Positions 33,491 through 44,523 are shown, counted from the stretch's first letter. The stretch is DNA of 49,215 nt from Clostridia bacterium (GCA_017436285.1 JAFSDL010000017.1:1-49215), one strand, 5' to 3'. Program-made: numbers and translations. The notes: generated by a model from the letters alone, not told the origin.

Positions 33491-35158
33491 ATGCTTTCCC
33501 TTTTAAAAATCGACAACATAGCCATTATTGAAAGCGCCGAAATTGAATTTTCAAGGGGCTTTAATGTGTTGAGCGGTGAAACGGGAGCAGGTAAATCCAT
33601 AATTTTAGACTCTATTAACGCAGTACTCGGTTTTCGTACCTCCCGCGAGCTTATAAGAACGGGAGCAACGGAAGCGAGAGTTACTGCGTTGTTTTCGTGT
33701 ATAAGCGAAAGTGTTGAAAAGAAATTGGAAGCACTTTCCATACCCTTAAGTCCCGATAAAACCTTGCTTGTAAGCAGGGTCATAAGCCCCGATAAAAATG
33801 TCTGCAAGGTTAATAATACCCTTACAAATGTTACTGCCCTGAGAGAAATTGGCTCAGAGCTTATTTCAATTCACGGTCAGCAGGATAACAGAGAGCTTCT
33901 CAATAGTGAAACACATATCTCATATATTGATTCTATTGGTGATTTAACAGAATTGGTTGAAGAATATACAGAGCTTTATAACGAACTTCTGGGTATTAAA
34001 ACGCAAATAAAAAGGCTTTCAGGCAACAGGGAAGAAAAGGCAAGAAAAATTGATATTCTTTCATATCAGATTGATGAGCTTGAAAAGGCTGAAATAAATC
34101 CCGGTGAATGGGAAAGCTTAAAAAACAGAAGAACAGAACTTCAGAATTTTGAAAAAATCCAAGAAAGCCTGTCTGCATCTTATGATGCGCTTTATGGTGG
34201 CGACTCCTACAAGGGCGCAGTTGAAATGGTTTCGGGGGCATTCAGAGAGCTTTCCTCAATTTCAAAATTTTCAACAGATGCTCAGGCTATATCAGAAAAA
34301 TTAGGGGATTTATATTACGAGCTTTCCGATATTGCCGATACAATACGTGATAATATTTCAGGTGATGGCTATAATCCTCTTGAGCTTGAAGAAATTGAAA
34401 ACAGACTTGATTTGCTTTATAAATTAAGCAAAAAGTATGGTGAAACCGAGGAAGATATGCTTTCATTCCTTGAAAATGCCAAAAAGGAATTGGGTGAAAT
34501 TTCTCTTTCCGATGAGGTTCTTGATGAGCTTAAGGTTGAGTATAAAAATAAGCTTGCCAAAGCACAGGCTCTTGCCGAAAAGCTTTCTCAGCAACGAAAG
34601 GCAGAAGCAAAAATCTTTTGTGAAAAGGTATGTGAGGAGCTTCGTTTTCTTGATATGCCCAATGTGGAATTCCTTGTTGATTTCAAGGCGGTTGACCTTT
34701 GCGAAAACGGGATTGACAGTGCAGAATTTTTCATTTCTGCCAATGTTGGTGAAATTCCCAAGCCCATTGCAAAAATTGCAAGTGGCGGTGAGCTTTCAAG
34801 AATAATGTTGGCTTTGAAAACTGTTTTAGCCCATAAGGATAAAATAGACACAATGATTTTTGATGAAATTGATGCAGGCGTAAGCGGAAGAGCTGCATTA
34901 AAGGTTGCATCAAAGCTTAAGGGTGTTTCAGAGGGCAAGCAGGTTCTTTGTGTAACTCACCTTGCACAGCTGATGTCTTATGCAGATAGCCATTATCTTA
35001 TTGAAAAGGCAGTTCGTGACGGAAAAACCTATACAGGTGTTACGCTTCTTGATTTAGAGGGCAGAACAAAGGAAATTGCAAGAATTACAAGCGGTGGTGA
35101 AATCACTCAGACTCAGCTTGATAATGCTCTTGAAATGATAAATAATGCAAGAGGGTAG
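33491..35158 (+). CDS. recN: DNA repair protein RecN
   Basis: RecN is an SMC-like ATPase acting at double-strand breaks. It has 555 residues. Walker A is GETGAGKS (29-36). Then come long coiled-coil arms (about 160-370) and the signature ASGGELSRIMLALK. Walker B is MIFDEIDAGVSG and the late His switch lies in VTHLAQLMSYAD. It sits 6 nt after argR. In Bacillus spoIVB and spo0A follow recN; here they lie some 11.7 kb further on. Confidence 0.95.
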   Translation: MLSLLKIDNIAIIESAEIEFSRGFNVLSGETGAGKSIILDSINAVLGFRTSRELIRTGATEARVTALFSCISESVEKKLEALSIPLSPDKTLLVSRVISPDKNVCKVNNTLTNVTALREIGSELISIHGQQDNRELLNSETHISYIDSIGDLTELVEEYTELYNELLGIKTQIKRLSGNREEKARKIDILSYQIDELEKAEINPGEWESLKNRRTELQNFEKIQESLSASYDALYGGDSYKGAVEMVSGAFRELSSISKFSTDAQAISEKLGDLYYELSDIADTIRDNISGDGYNPLELEEIENRLDLLYKLSKKYGETEEDMLSFLENAKKELGEISLSDEVLDELKVEYKNKLAKAQALAEKLSQQRKAEAKIFCEKVCEELRFLDMPNVEFLVDFKAVDLCENGIDSAEFFISANVGEIPKPIAKIASGGELSRIMLALKTVLAHKDKIDTMIFDEIDAGVSGRAALKVASKLKGVSEGKQVLCVTHLAQLMSYADSHYLIEKAVRDGKTYTGVTLLDLEGRTKEIARITSGGEITQTQLDNALEMINNARG

Positions 35159-35165
35159 AGGCTTT

Positions 35166-35951
35166 ATGAAAATTGGTGTTTGTCGCGGTCTTGATGACTT
35201 TGAAAGTATAAAATCTGCATCACAAGCAGGGGCTGATTATTACGAATGCGGTTTCGGAAGCCTTGCTAAATATGATGATGAAAAATTTAATGAATGTAAG
35301 AATTTTTTAATGGCACATAATCTGCCTTGCCTTGCTGCAAACGGCTTTATTCCCGGTGAATTAAAGGTTGTGGGCGATAGCATTGATTATGGTGCATTGA
35401 CCGAATATCTTGACAAGGGCTTTGAAAGAGCCGAAAAGCTGGGCGTTAAAAAGGTTGTTTTCGGCTCAGGCGCAGCAAGAAGCTTTCCCGAGGGCTTTTC
35501 TTCTGAAAAAGCAAAGGAGCAAATGGCTTTCTTTTTAAGCGAATATGCCGCACCTAAGGCAGAAAAGGCAGGCTGTGTAATTGTTATGGAGCCGTTGAGA
35601 TTCTGCGAATCCTCAATGATTTACACAGTTGCAGACGGTATCGAAATTGCCCGTATGAGCGGTAAGAAAAATGTTGCAGGTCTTGCAGACCTTTATCACG
35701 TTTTCGGGAATAATGATAGTATTGAGGGCATTGCAGATTTTAAGGGTGAGCTTTTGCATGCGCATATTGCCGAGCCTGAAAAAAGGGTTTACCCCTCAGC
35801 TAAGGACAGCGAAGAGGTTATTGCTATTTATAAAAAATTCTTTGAAGCTCTTAAAATTGCAGGTTGCGAGACTTGTTCAATTGAAGCAAGAACTGATGAT
35901 TTTAAAGCTGATATTGCAGATGCACTTGCAATTCTTAAAACTTTGATATAA
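35166..35951 (+). CDS. Sugar phosphate isomerase/epimerase-like TIM-barrel protein
   Basis: A 261-residue protein of the xylose-isomerase-like TIM-barrel (AP endonuclease family 2) superfamily. It starts MKIGVCRGLDDFESIKSA. Likely metal-ligand segments are VIVMEPLRF (Glu), AGLADLYHVF (Asp, His), LLHAHIAEPEKR (His) and SIEARTDDF (Glu). This set fits a metal-dependent sugar epimerase or isomerase, but the substrate is unknown. The ATG at 35166 follows AGAGG; the stop of recN lies 8 nt before it. It is probably co-transcribed with recN. Confidence 0.8.
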   Translation: MKIGVCRGLDDFESIKSASQAGADYYECGFGSLAKYDDEKFNECKNFLMAHNLPCLAANGFIPGELKVVGDSIDYGALTEYLDKGFERAEKLGVKKVVFGSGAARSFPEGFSSEKAKEQMAFFLSEYAAPKAEKAGCVIVMEPLRFCESSMIYTVADGIEIARMSGKKNVAGLADLYHVFGNNDSIEGIADFKGELLHAHIAEPEKRVYPSAKDSEEVIAIYKKFFEALKIAGCETCSIEARTDDFKADIADALAILKTLI

Positions 35952-35974
35952 AATAAATTTAACGATATTTTTAA

Positions 35975-36625
<651 letters not shown>

Positions 36626-36640
36626 ATTAACAATATATGT

Positions 36641-36677
36641 AAAAAACACATTTGGAAAAGCTCCAAATGTGTTTTTT
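36641..36677. terminator. Bidirectional intrinsic terminator after upp
   Basis: A perfect 16-bp stem (36641-36656 pairing with 36662-36677) with a 5-nt loop and A6/T6 ends works on both strands. It lies between upp and the convergent DUF378 gene, whose stop is at 36679. Confidence 0.9.
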
Positions 36678-36678
36678 C

Positions 36679-36912
36679 TTATTCAACCTTGTCATCAATC
36701 ATATCGTTTCTGGATTCAACCATATCATTTTCTCTGAAAAGAAGAGATATGCACCAGATACCTGCAAGAGCAACAAGTACGTAAACAATTCTTGAAAGAA
36801 TAGCCGCCTGACCACCGAAAAGCCACGCAACAAGGTCAAACTTAAAAAGACCAACGCTACCCCAGTTAAGCGCACCGATTGTTACAAGAATCAAAGCAAT
36901 TCTGTCTAACAT
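36679..36912 (-). CDS. DUF378 family small membrane protein (YuzA-like)
   Basis: A 77-residue protein with two membrane helices (about 3-22 and 36-58). It starts MLDRIALILVTIGALNWGSVGLF and has LVAWLFGG, the signature of DUF378. The function is unknown. The C-terminal tail is short and charged. AAAGGAG (minus strand) precedes the start. It stands alone, convergent with upp and divergent from addB. Confidence 0.88.
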   Translation of the reverse strand: MLDRIALILVTIGALNWGSVGLFKFDLVAWLFGGQAAILSRIVYVLVALAGIWCISLLFRENDMVESRNDMIDDKVE

Positions 36913-37041
36913 AAAAAAACTCCTTTCTGCAAAAAGCCATTAATCGCTTTGATAATATTGTTTGCTGAAAACCGAAAAATATAAATTTTAATTATGTTTT
37001 TTAAATTTTTCGTTGCAGTACCATTAAATGTATCTCAAAAT

Positions 37042-37071
37042 TTGCAATTTATAAGTTAAATATGTTATTAT
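37042..37071 (+). promoter_or_regulatory. Sigma-A promoter for addBA
   Basis: TTGCAA (37042-37047), an 18-bp spacer, TATTAT (37066-37071) preceded by TGT (extended -10), about 29 bp before the addB start. The rest of the 186-bp gap between the DUF378 gene and addB is AT-rich, with no other clear feature. Confidence 0.55.
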
Positions 37072-37099
37072 ATCAATATGAATCAATAGGAGGTGAATT

Positions 37100-40000
37100 A
37101 TGCTACATTTATTAAAGGGCAGGGCAGGTAGCGGTAAAACTGCCAGAATGCGTCAGATTATTTCAGAATTAGCAGAAAAAGGTAATAGCAGACCATTACT
37201 TCTTGTGCCTGAGCAATTTTCCTTTGAAACAGAAAGAACAATGCTTAAGCTTTTAGGTCCTAAAAAGCTAAAATGTGTTGATATATTCAGCTTTCCCCGT
37301 ATGGCTTTTTCTGAATTGAAAAAAGAGGGGGTAAATATCACCACTGCTGATAATGGCGTTAAAATCGCCATAATGAGCGAGGCTCTTGTTCAGCTAGAGG
37401 GCAGATTGAATATTTTTTCTGATATCAGGCATAATTCAACCGCTTTGAATCCACTTGTTGATTTTTGCAAGGAGCTTAAATATTGTTGTATTGATAGCGA
37501 TACCTTAAACGAGAAGCTTGAAAGCTCAACAAATAGCTTTTTGAAAAATAAATTAACCGAATTGGATTTAATCAGAAACTCTTATGAAGCGCTTTTATCT
37601 CAAAGCTATTTTGATGATACAGATGCAGTAAGCGTTTTTACTGAGCTTGCTGTTAAGAATAATTATTTTAAAAACAAAACAATTTTCCTTGATGGCTTCA
37701 GAAGCTTTTCCAAGCAGGAGCTTGAATGTTTAAAGGTTGCGTTTTCTCAATGTGATGATGCATATATCACCATTTGTGCAGATGAAGGTGCAAAAAAATT
37801 CACCTCTCTTTACTATATGAAGGAGCTTGAAAACAAGCTTCGCACAATTGCATCTAAAACCAACACTGCAGTTGATATTATAGAATGTAAGCAGTCAGAA
37901 GATGCCTTTGCACCTGATATTTCAAGGCTTGAAAAAGTGCTTTTTTCAACAGAAAAAATCGAAAAATCAAGCTGTAATGGTGATATTGTTGTTGCCAAAT
38001 GCTCAGATGCCGAGGATGAAGCTACCTTTGTTGCAAGCACAATTAAAAAGCTTCTTAAATCAGGGGAATACAGATGCCGTGATATTGCAGTAATTGAGCG
38101 TACCAACGGAACATATAAAAAGCTTGTTATTGATGCTCTTAAAAAGCTTTCCATTCCTGTATTTGATGATAGCAGACAGCCTCTTGCTACAGAAGCCTTA
38201 TTTATAAATATCTGCTCTGCTCTTCAATGTATCACTAAAGGCTTATCTACCGAAAGCCTTATGAGTTACCTGAAAACAGGGCTTACCGATTTATCTCTTT
38301 CAGAAATTTCAAGGCTTGAAAAATATGCTCTTGTATGGGATTTGAAGGCAACGGGTTGGCAAAAGGATTTCACAATGCATCCTCAGGGCTTCGGCAACTC
38401 TCTTGATGAAAAAGCCCGAAAGGAATTGGAGGAGCTTAATGCTATCCGCAAAAAAGCAGTTTTGCCTCTTCTTAAATTGAAAAAGAATTGTCAGGATGCA
38501 GACGGCAAAGCTGTTGCAAAGGCAGTTTATGAATTTATTATTGACTCTGATATTAAAGAAAAATTATATAAATTAACAGTTGAGCTTGATGAAAACGGAT
38601 TTTCTCTTGAAGCAAATCGTCAGGAATATTCCTGGAATGCCTTAATGCATATTCTTGATACAATGGCGATTATTACGGAAAACAAATTCTATTCCTTAAC
38701 CCGTTGGGTTGAGCTTTTTATGATGCTTGTTTCATCGGGTGATATGGGTGAAATTCCACAGGGTCTCGATGAGGTAACTGTTGGCTGTGCCGACAGAATC
38801 CGCCTTGAAAAAGCAAGAGTTGTTTTCCTTGTGGGTGTTAATAAAGAGGAGTTTCCGCTTGTGAGCGTTGGTAATGGAATTCTGACCGATGCCGACAGAG
38901 TTTTGTTAACCAATTTGGGAATTGAGGTTCGTCCGCCATTTGAGGATACGGTTGATGAGGAACGTTTTATTGCCTATTGTGCGGTTACCGCCGCTTCCGA
39001 AAAGCTTTATCTCACCTATAAATGCAACGATGGTGAGGGTGGCGCACTCTTTAAATCTGAGATTATTTCTGCTATTGAAAAAAACTTTGAAAATTTCAAT
39101 ACTCTTGTTACTACCGGGCTTCCTGTTGATTACTTTATTGAAAGTGAAGATAGTGCATTTTCTGTTTATTCGAAAAATTATCTTTTTAATAATGAAATCA
39201 AATCAACCTTAAAAGCCTATTTTGATAATAAAAATGACTTTGAGGGCAAGCTTAAGGCTCTTGAAATTTTAAGCGGTAATAAGCCCTTCGGCTTTGAAAA
39301 TTCAAAAAATTCAACTGCACTTTTCGGTGAAAATGTATATATTTCTGCAAGTAAGGTTGAAAGCTTCTATAATTGTCCTTTTGCATATTTTATGCGCTAT
39401 GGCTTGGGTGCAGAGCCCTTAAGGGAAGCATCCCTTGACCCTGCCCAGAGTGGTACAATAATCCATCTTGTTATGGAGGAAATTCTTAAAAAATATCCTC
39501 GCGCTCAGTTTATAAATACCCCGGATGATGAAATCAGAGCAACCGTTACATCTGTTTTAAAATCATATCTTGAAGAAAAAATGGGCGGTGCAGATGATAA
39601 AAATCAACGCTTTATGCGTCTTTTTAACCGCCTTGTTGATATTTCAATGGCTGTTATCGAGCGTATTAAGGTTGAATTCGGCGTGGGCAGTTTCGCCCCC
39701 TGCGATTTTGAACTGCGCATTGGCGGTGAAAATATCCCTGCCTATGAATTACCCCTTGAAGAAGGCAAATTAAAGGTTACAGGCTCAATCGACCGCGTTG
39801 ATTTAATGGAAAAGGACGGGGTTAAATACCTTCGTGTTGTTGACTATAAAACTGGTCAGAAGGAGTTTAAATTAGCAGAACTTTTTGATGGGCTTAATAT
39901 TCAGATGGTGCTTTACCTTATGGCACTTGTTAAAAACGGCAAGGAATATTATGGCGAGGTTGTACCATCAGGTGTGTTGTACCTTCCCTCAAGGCTTGGT

Positions 40001-40438
40001 CTTAAGAGCTATCTCGGTAGCAGAATGCCCTCAGATGATGAAATCGCAGACCAGAAGCGAAAAAGCGGAAGGCTTTCGGGTATGGTCTTAGATAGCCCCG
40101 TTGTGTTTAATGGTATGGGTGTTGATGCCTTTCCCGATTATTTCCCCGTAGCCTATAATGCTAAGGGTGGTGCAAAGGGGAATTATTACACTCTTTCACA
40201 ATTTAAGGCGCTTTCAAAAATTATTGATGAAAAAATCATATCAATGGGTAATGCCCTTCATAATGGTGAAATCGCTGCTACACCCATTGGTGATGCAGAT
40301 AAAAACGAGGGCAAAATGTGTTCATATTGTTCATACAGACCCGTTTGTGCAAGAGAAAACGGAGAGTCGGTCAAGCCCTTGAATAAGCTTACCCATATTA
40401 AAGCCCTCGAAAGATTGGACGGTGAAGAAATTGAGTAG
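37100..40438 (+). CDS. addB: ATP-dependent helicase/nuclease subunit AddB
   Basis: AddB partners AddA in the double-strand-break resecting enzyme of Firmicutes. It has 1112 residues. The N-terminal Walker A is GRAGSGKT (about 7-14). The C-terminal RecB-type nuclease domain has DYKTGQKEF and an iron-sulfur staple: C759 (NCPFAYFMRYG), then C1074-x2-C1077-x5-C1083 (MCSYCSYRPVC). This spacing matches the 4Fe-4S cluster of known AddB proteins. AGGAGGTGA sits before the start. The end overlaps addA. Confidence 0.94.
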   Translation: MLHLLKGRAGSGKTARMRQIISELAEKGNSRPLLLVPEQFSFETERTMLKLLGPKKLKCVDIFSFPRMAFSELKKEGVNITTADNGVKIAIMSEALVQLEGRLNIFSDIRHNSTALNPLVDFCKELKYCCIDSDTLNEKLESSTNSFLKNKLTELDLIRNSYEALLSQSYFDDTDAVSVFTELAVKNNYFKNKTIFLDGFRSFSKQELECLKVAFSQCDDAYITICADEGAKKFTSLYYMKELENKLRTIASKTNTAVDIIECKQSEDAFAPDISRLEKVLFSTEKIEKSSCNGDIVVAKCSDAEDEATFVASTIKKLLKSGEYRCRDIAVIERTNGTYKKLVIDALKKLSIPVFDDSRQPLATEALFINICSALQCITKGLSTESLMSYLKTGLTDLSLSEISRLEKYALVWDLKATGWQKDFTMHPQGFGNSLDEKARKELEELNAIRKKAVLPLLKLKKNCQDADGKAVAKAVYEFIIDSDIKEKLYKLTVELDENGFSLEANRQEYSWNALMHILDTMAIITENKFYSLTRWVELFMMLVSSGDMGEIPQGLDEVTVGCADRIRLEKARVVFLVGVNKEEFPLVSVGNGILTDADRVLLTNLGIEVRPPFEDTVDEERFIAYCAVTAASEKLYLTYKCNDGEGGALFKSEIISAIEKNFENFNTLVTTGLPVDYFIESEDSAFSVYSKNYLFNNEIKSTLKAYFDNKNDFEGKLKALEILSGNKPFGFENSKNSTALFGENVYISASKVESFYNCPFAYFMRYGLGAEPLREASLDPAQSGTIIHLVMEEILKKYPRAQFINTPDDEIRATVTSVLKSYLEEKMGGADDKNQRFMRLFNRLVDISMAVIERIKVEFGVGSFAPCDFELRIGGENIPAYELPLEEGKLKVTGSIDRVDLMEKDGVKYLRVVDYKTGQKEFKLAELFDGLNIQMVLYLMALVKNGKEYYGEVVPSGVLYLPSRLGLKSYLGSRMPSDDEIADQKRKSGRLSGMVLDSPVVFNGMGVDAFPDYFPVAYNAKGGAKGNYYTLSQFKALSKIIDEKIISMGNALHNGEIAATPIGDADKNEGKMCSYCSYRPVCARENGESVKPLNKLTHIKALERLDGEEIE

Positions 40439-43400
40439 GGAGTGGACAGAAAATCAAATAAAGGCTATTGAAGCCCGTAATATGCAGGTGCTCGTTTCTG
40501 CTGCTGCAGGCTCGGGCAAAACCTCTGTGCTTACAGAAAGGGTTAAGCAGATTTTGTGCGATACCGAAAATCCCTGCTCAGTTTCAGAAATTCTTGTTGT
40601 TACCTTTACCCGTGCCGCCGCAACTGAAATGAGGGACAGAATATATAAAGCAATTTCTGAGGAGCTTGAAAATAATGAGGAAAATGCAGATTACCTTCGC
40701 AGGCAAATGACACTTTTACCTACTGCAGATATCTGCACAATGGATTCCTTCTGTGCAAAGCTTGTAAGAGAATATTTTAATTTTGCGGATGTCAGCGCAG
40801 ATTTTAAAATATTTGATGAAAAGGATAGCAAGGAGTTTATGAAGCACGCCTTGAAGCAGGTTGTTGATGAGCTTTATGAAAATAATGAAGAGGGGTTTGA
40901 GCGTCTTAGTCAGATGTTTTTCACAGAGCGCGATGACCTTCGTCTTGAAGAGGTTATCGAAACTCTTTATACCTATTCCCGTTCATATCCTTCACCTGAA
41001 AATTGGCTTGATGAGGTTGCCGGGAATTTTTCAAGTGATAAATCACTCGTTGATACCCAATGGTGCAGGGTAATATGCAAATATCTTTCTATGTTTGCAG
41101 AGTTTTATAACAGTCGGCTTAACAGATGTGTTACTTTGCTTGAGGATTCAGGCAATTTTGACCCTAATTATATCAGGCGCTTTTCCGAATCTGCCGGTAA
41201 TTTAAAGGTGTTAAAGGAGCTTAGCGATAATGCTCAATGGGATTCTGTTGTTGAGCTTATAAGAAATAATCTCGTTATAAGGCCAACCTCCCGAAACAAA
41301 AATGTTGATAAAGACCTTCAGGCTGTTACAGATAAAATTTTTAAGGAATTTGAAGCAAGTGTCGGAACACTTGAAAAGAAAACCTTACCAACTACCGAGG
41401 AGCACAAGGCAGATTGCATTGTGCTATATCCTGCGGTTAAGGTTTTGTGCAAGGCAGTAAAACGCCTTACAGAAATTCTTGATGAAGCCAAAAAAGAAAA
41501 AAATGCCTATGGCTTTGATGATATTCTTCATAAAGCAATTAAATTACTTGTGGATTTTTCGGATGCGGATGCACCGAAAAAAACACCCCTTGCAGAAGAA
41601 TTAACACAAAAATATAAAGAAATTCTCATTGATGAATATCAGGACACAAACAAAGCGCAGAACAGTATTTTTGAAATGCTTTCAAGAAATAAAACCAATC
41701 TTTACACAGTTGGCGATGTTAAGCAGAGTATATATGGCTTCCGTCTTGCAAGCCCTGATTTGTTTATGAATTTAAAGGATTCTATGACAATCTATGACGG
41801 CACACAAAAGCCATCACTTATTACACTTGAAAATAATTTCCGTAGCCGCGAGGGTGTTACAAAAACCGTCAATGCAGTATTTTCAGGTATAATGTCAAAG
41901 GAAATCGGCGGTATTGAATATAATGAAAGGGAATACCTTAATTATAGTGCCAATTTTCCCCGAAAACCCACTCCCGATGTTGATATTATCTGCGTTAATG
42001 CCGATAAAAAGGATGCAGATGCACCTACTGAGCCACAAGCAGTAGCAAAATATATCAGAAGTGTTGTGAAATCAGGTGCAACCATTTCAACACCAAATGG
42101 TCCGCGTAGTGTAAGGTGGGGGGATTTTTGCATTCTTTTACGAAGCACTAAAAATAAGGTCGGCATTTATTGTGATGAACTGAAAAAGCTTTCAATACCT
42201 GTTACCGCCACAACTGATAACGATTGCTCACAGTCAAAGGAAATTCAGTTCTTGACTTCATTGGTAAAGGTGGTAAATAATCCGCTTATTGATATTCCGC
42301 TTATTTCAGTTTTGCTTTCTGCAGTTTTCGGCTTTACACCTGATGAGCTTGCTGAAATAAGGCTTATAGATAAAAAAGCAGATTTTTATGCCTGCCTTGT
42401 AAAATATGCAGATCAAAATAAAAAAGCAAGGGCATTTCTTGATAAGCTTCAGCTTTACCGCAATATTTCTGCCGCTTACCCCATAGATGAATTTGTAAGG
42501 TTCATTGTCAGTGATACATCTGTTGCCGATGTTTACTATGCAGCAGGCGAGGGCGATTTGCGTAATGCAAATATCAAGGGCTTTATAAAGCTCGCGGATG
42601 ATTTTTGCAAAAACGGTAGAGTTGGCTTAAGTGATTTTGTCCGCTATACAGATATCGCTATTGAAAAGGGTGCATTAAAAGGTGTAAGCGGTAATTTTGA
42701 TGATGATAGCGTTAAAATTATGTCTATACACAAAAGCAAGGGTCTTGAATTCCCTTATGTAATTGTTGCAGATTGCTCAAAAAGCTTTAACCGACAGGAT
42801 GCCTATAAGCAATTAACCCTTTCCAAAACAACGGGAATCGGTATGCAGATAAGAGATGATGAACGCTTCACAAGGTATCACACTCTTTCTTCTGTTGCTA
42901 CGGAAAAATCAGTCCTTTTGGATTCAATTTCCGAGGAGCTTCGTGTGTTTTATGTTGCAATGACAAGAGCAAAGGAGCATCTCACATTTTTCTGCAATGT
43001 TGCAGAAAAATCCTTGAAAACAAAAATTCAGATGAATCACTATTTTTCAAAGGATGCTTCGGGTAAGCTTCGTCCCTACGAGGTATATTCTGCCTCGAGT
43101 ATGTCTGAATGGCTCCTGAGCAGTCTTTCTCATCATAGCGATGCCGCTATTATCAGGGATATTTGCGGTATTCCTGTCCACAGCTTTACAGAAAGCAGTG
43201 AATTTTCCTTCGATTGCTCGTATATTGAAAGCAGTGATGATGATTTTACTGTTGAAACACATAGCAATGAGCTTGTTCCCGCCAATGAGGAGCTTCTTTC
43301 AAAAATCAGGGAGAATATTGATTATGCTTACCCTTACGATTATTCGGGAGTTCTTGCAAAAAGAACCGCTTCATCAACAGAAGCAACCCGCCAAAAGAGA

Positions 43401-43955
43401 GAATATTTCGGCACAATGAAGCCTAAATTTCTCAATGAAAAATTCAGTGGTGCAGACAGGGGAACTGCAGTTCATAAATTCCTTGAGCTTTGCGATTTCA
43501 GTAATGCGTTCAAGGATTTGGAGCAGGAAAAGGCAAGGCTTAAGGCTAAAAATCTTTTAACAGAGGAAGAGCTTTCTGTTCTTGATAAAAATTCAGTTGA
43601 AAGCTTTTTGGAATGTCCTGTGGGTGTTCGTCTTTTAGCGTCTGAGGAAATTCTAAAAGAGTATGAGTTTTCTATTCTTAAAAATGCAGATGAGCTTTAT
43701 CCCGATTTACCCGAAAGCGCAAGGAATGAAAAAATCGTTGTTCAGGGTAAATTGGACTGCGCCTTTAAAGAAAATGACGGTTATGTGCTTATAGATTATA
43801 AAACCGATAATGTAACTGACGAAAATCATTTTGTTTCAGTTTATAAAAATCAGCTTGAAATCTATGCAGATGCCCTTTATCAATGCACAGAAATTCCTGT
43901 TAAGGAAATATATATTTACTCGTTCAGGCTTAAGAAATTTATTAAAATAAATTAA
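40431..43955 (+). CDS. addA: ATP-dependent helicase/nuclease subunit AddA
   Basis: AddA is the UvrD-type helicase plus nuclease of the AddAB complex, about 1174 residues. Helicase motif I is AAAGSGKT near the N-terminus, motif Ia is VTFTRAAATEM, motif II is LIDEYQDT, motif III is VGDVKQSIYGFR, and a late motif is IMSIHKSKGLEFPYV then YVAMTRAKEHL. The C-terminal nuclease motif is GKLDCAFK then YVLIDYKTDN. I favour the TTG at 40431 (MSREWTENQ) because GGTGA lies 5 nt upstream; a GTG at 40422 adds three residues. Either way it overlaps addB. Confidence 0.93.
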   Translation: MSREWTENQIKAIEARNMQVLVSAAAGSGKTSVLTERVKQILCDTENPCSVSEILVVTFTRAAATEMRDRIYKAISEELENNEENADYLRRQMTLLPTADICTMDSFCAKLVREYFNFADVSADFKIFDEKDSKEFMKHALKQVVDELYENNEEGFERLSQMFFTERDDLRLEEVIETLYTYSRSYPSPENWLDEVAGNFSSDKSLVDTQWCRVICKYLSMFAEFYNSRLNRCVTLLEDSGNFDPNYIRRFSESAGNLKVLKELSDNAQWDSVVELIRNNLVIRPTSRNKNVDKDLQAVTDKIFKEFEASVGTLEKKTLPTTEEHKADCIVLYPAVKVLCKAVKRLTEILDEAKKEKNAYGFDDILHKAIKLLVDFSDADAPKKTPLAEELTQKYKEILIDEYQDTNKAQNSIFEMLSRNKTNLYTVGDVKQSIYGFRLASPDLFMNLKDSMTIYDGTQKPSLITLENNFRSREGVTKTVNAVFSGIMSKEIGGIEYNEREYLNYSANFPRKPTPDVDIICVNADKKDADAPTEPQAVAKYIRSVVKSGATISTPNGPRSVRWGDFCILLRSTKNKVGIYCDELKKLSIPVTATTDNDCSQSKEIQFLTSLVKVVNNPLIDIPLISVLLSAVFGFTPDELAEIRLIDKKADFYACLVKYADQNKKARAFLDKLQLYRNISAAYPIDEFVRFIVSDTSVADVYYAAGEGDLRNANIKGFIKLADDFCKNGRVGLSDFVRYTDIAIEKGALKGVSGNFDDDSVKIMSIHKSKGLEFPYVIVADCSKSFNRQDAYKQLTLSKTTGIGMQIRDDERFTRYHTLSSVATEKSVLLDSISEELRVFYVAMTRAKEHLTFFCNVAEKSLKTKIQMNHYFSKDASGKLRPYEVYSASSMSEWLLSSLSHHSDAAIIRDICGIPVHSFTESSEFSFDCSYIESSDDDFTVETHSNELVPANEELLSKIRENIDYAYPYDYSGVLAKRTASSTEATRQKREYFGTMKPKFLNEKFSGADRGTAVHKFLELCDFSNAFKDLEQEKARLKAKNLLTEEELSVLDKNSVESFLECPVGVRLLASEEILKEYEFSILKNADELYPDLPESARNEKIVVQGKLDCAFKENDGYVLIDYKTDNVTDENHFVSVYKNQLEIYADALYQCTEIPVKEIYIYSFRLKKFIKIN

Positions 43956-43971
43956 GTTAAGAGGTGTTTTT

Positions 43972-44472
43972 ATGAACAAAAAATATGGTTTGATAGCTAT
44001 CGGATTTGTTGTTGTTTTGGTTGTTATCATTCTTGCTGTTGTTGGAATAACAAGGGATAATAATAAAAAAGCCCCTGTGCCTGTAGTAAGCGATGAAGCG
44101 TCCTTACAAGCTCAGGAGGGTAATTATACTCTTAAAATAACAAAGGTGCTTGAGGTTGAGCCCAATCCCAAGGAGGAAAATCCCCCTGAGGCAAAAACCG
44201 TTGCAATTGTTGTTTATGAATACACAAATGATGATATTGCACACGGTCTTGTTATAGGCAATTCTCATTTCAAGGCATACGACAGTAGGGGCAAGGAGCT
44301 TGAACAGTATCCGCAGAAGGACCTTTTTGAGCCCAGTGAGGTAGGGGCTTCAGGCACATTTACCGCAAGCGTTGCCTTTGCTCTTAATAATGATAAGGAC
44401 TGTCTTGAGATTGAGTATTATAAAGATATTTCCGCCAAAAATCCCGACGTGGTTTTTGAGCAGGAGTGGTAA
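43972..44472 (+). CDS. DUF5067-type membrane-anchored protein
   Basis: A 166-residue protein with one N-terminal membrane segment (about 6-27) and an outer beta-rich domain. The domain includes LKITKVLEVEPNPKEE, TVAIVVYEYTND and SVAFALNNDKDCLEIEY, resembling the DUF5067/DUF4352 Ig-like family of Firmicutes surface proteins. Function unknown. AAGAGGTG precedes the start 16 nt after addA. A terminator follows. Confidence 0.75.
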   Translation: MNKKYGLIAIGFVVVLVVIILAVVGITRDNNKKAPVPVVSDEASLQAQEGNYTLKITKVLEVEPNPKEENPPEAKTVAIVVYEYTNDDIAHGLVIGNSHFKAYDSRGKELEQYPQKDLFEPSEVGASGTFTASVAFALNNDKDCLEIEYYKDISAKNPDVVFEQEW

Positions 44473-44478
44473 GGATAG

Positions 44479-44506
44479 CTGCCAGGCGCCAGTCGCCAGC
44501 TGCCAG
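44479..44506. repeat. Four tandem GC-rich heptamers (NNGCCAG)
   Basis: Four contiguous 7-bp units CTGCCAG, GCGCCAG, TCGCCAG, CTGCCAG lie just after the DUF5067 stop. The tract is much richer in GC than its surroundings. It is non-coding and lies before a terminator. Confidence 0.7.
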
Positions 44507-44523
44507 TATATTAAACACAACAA

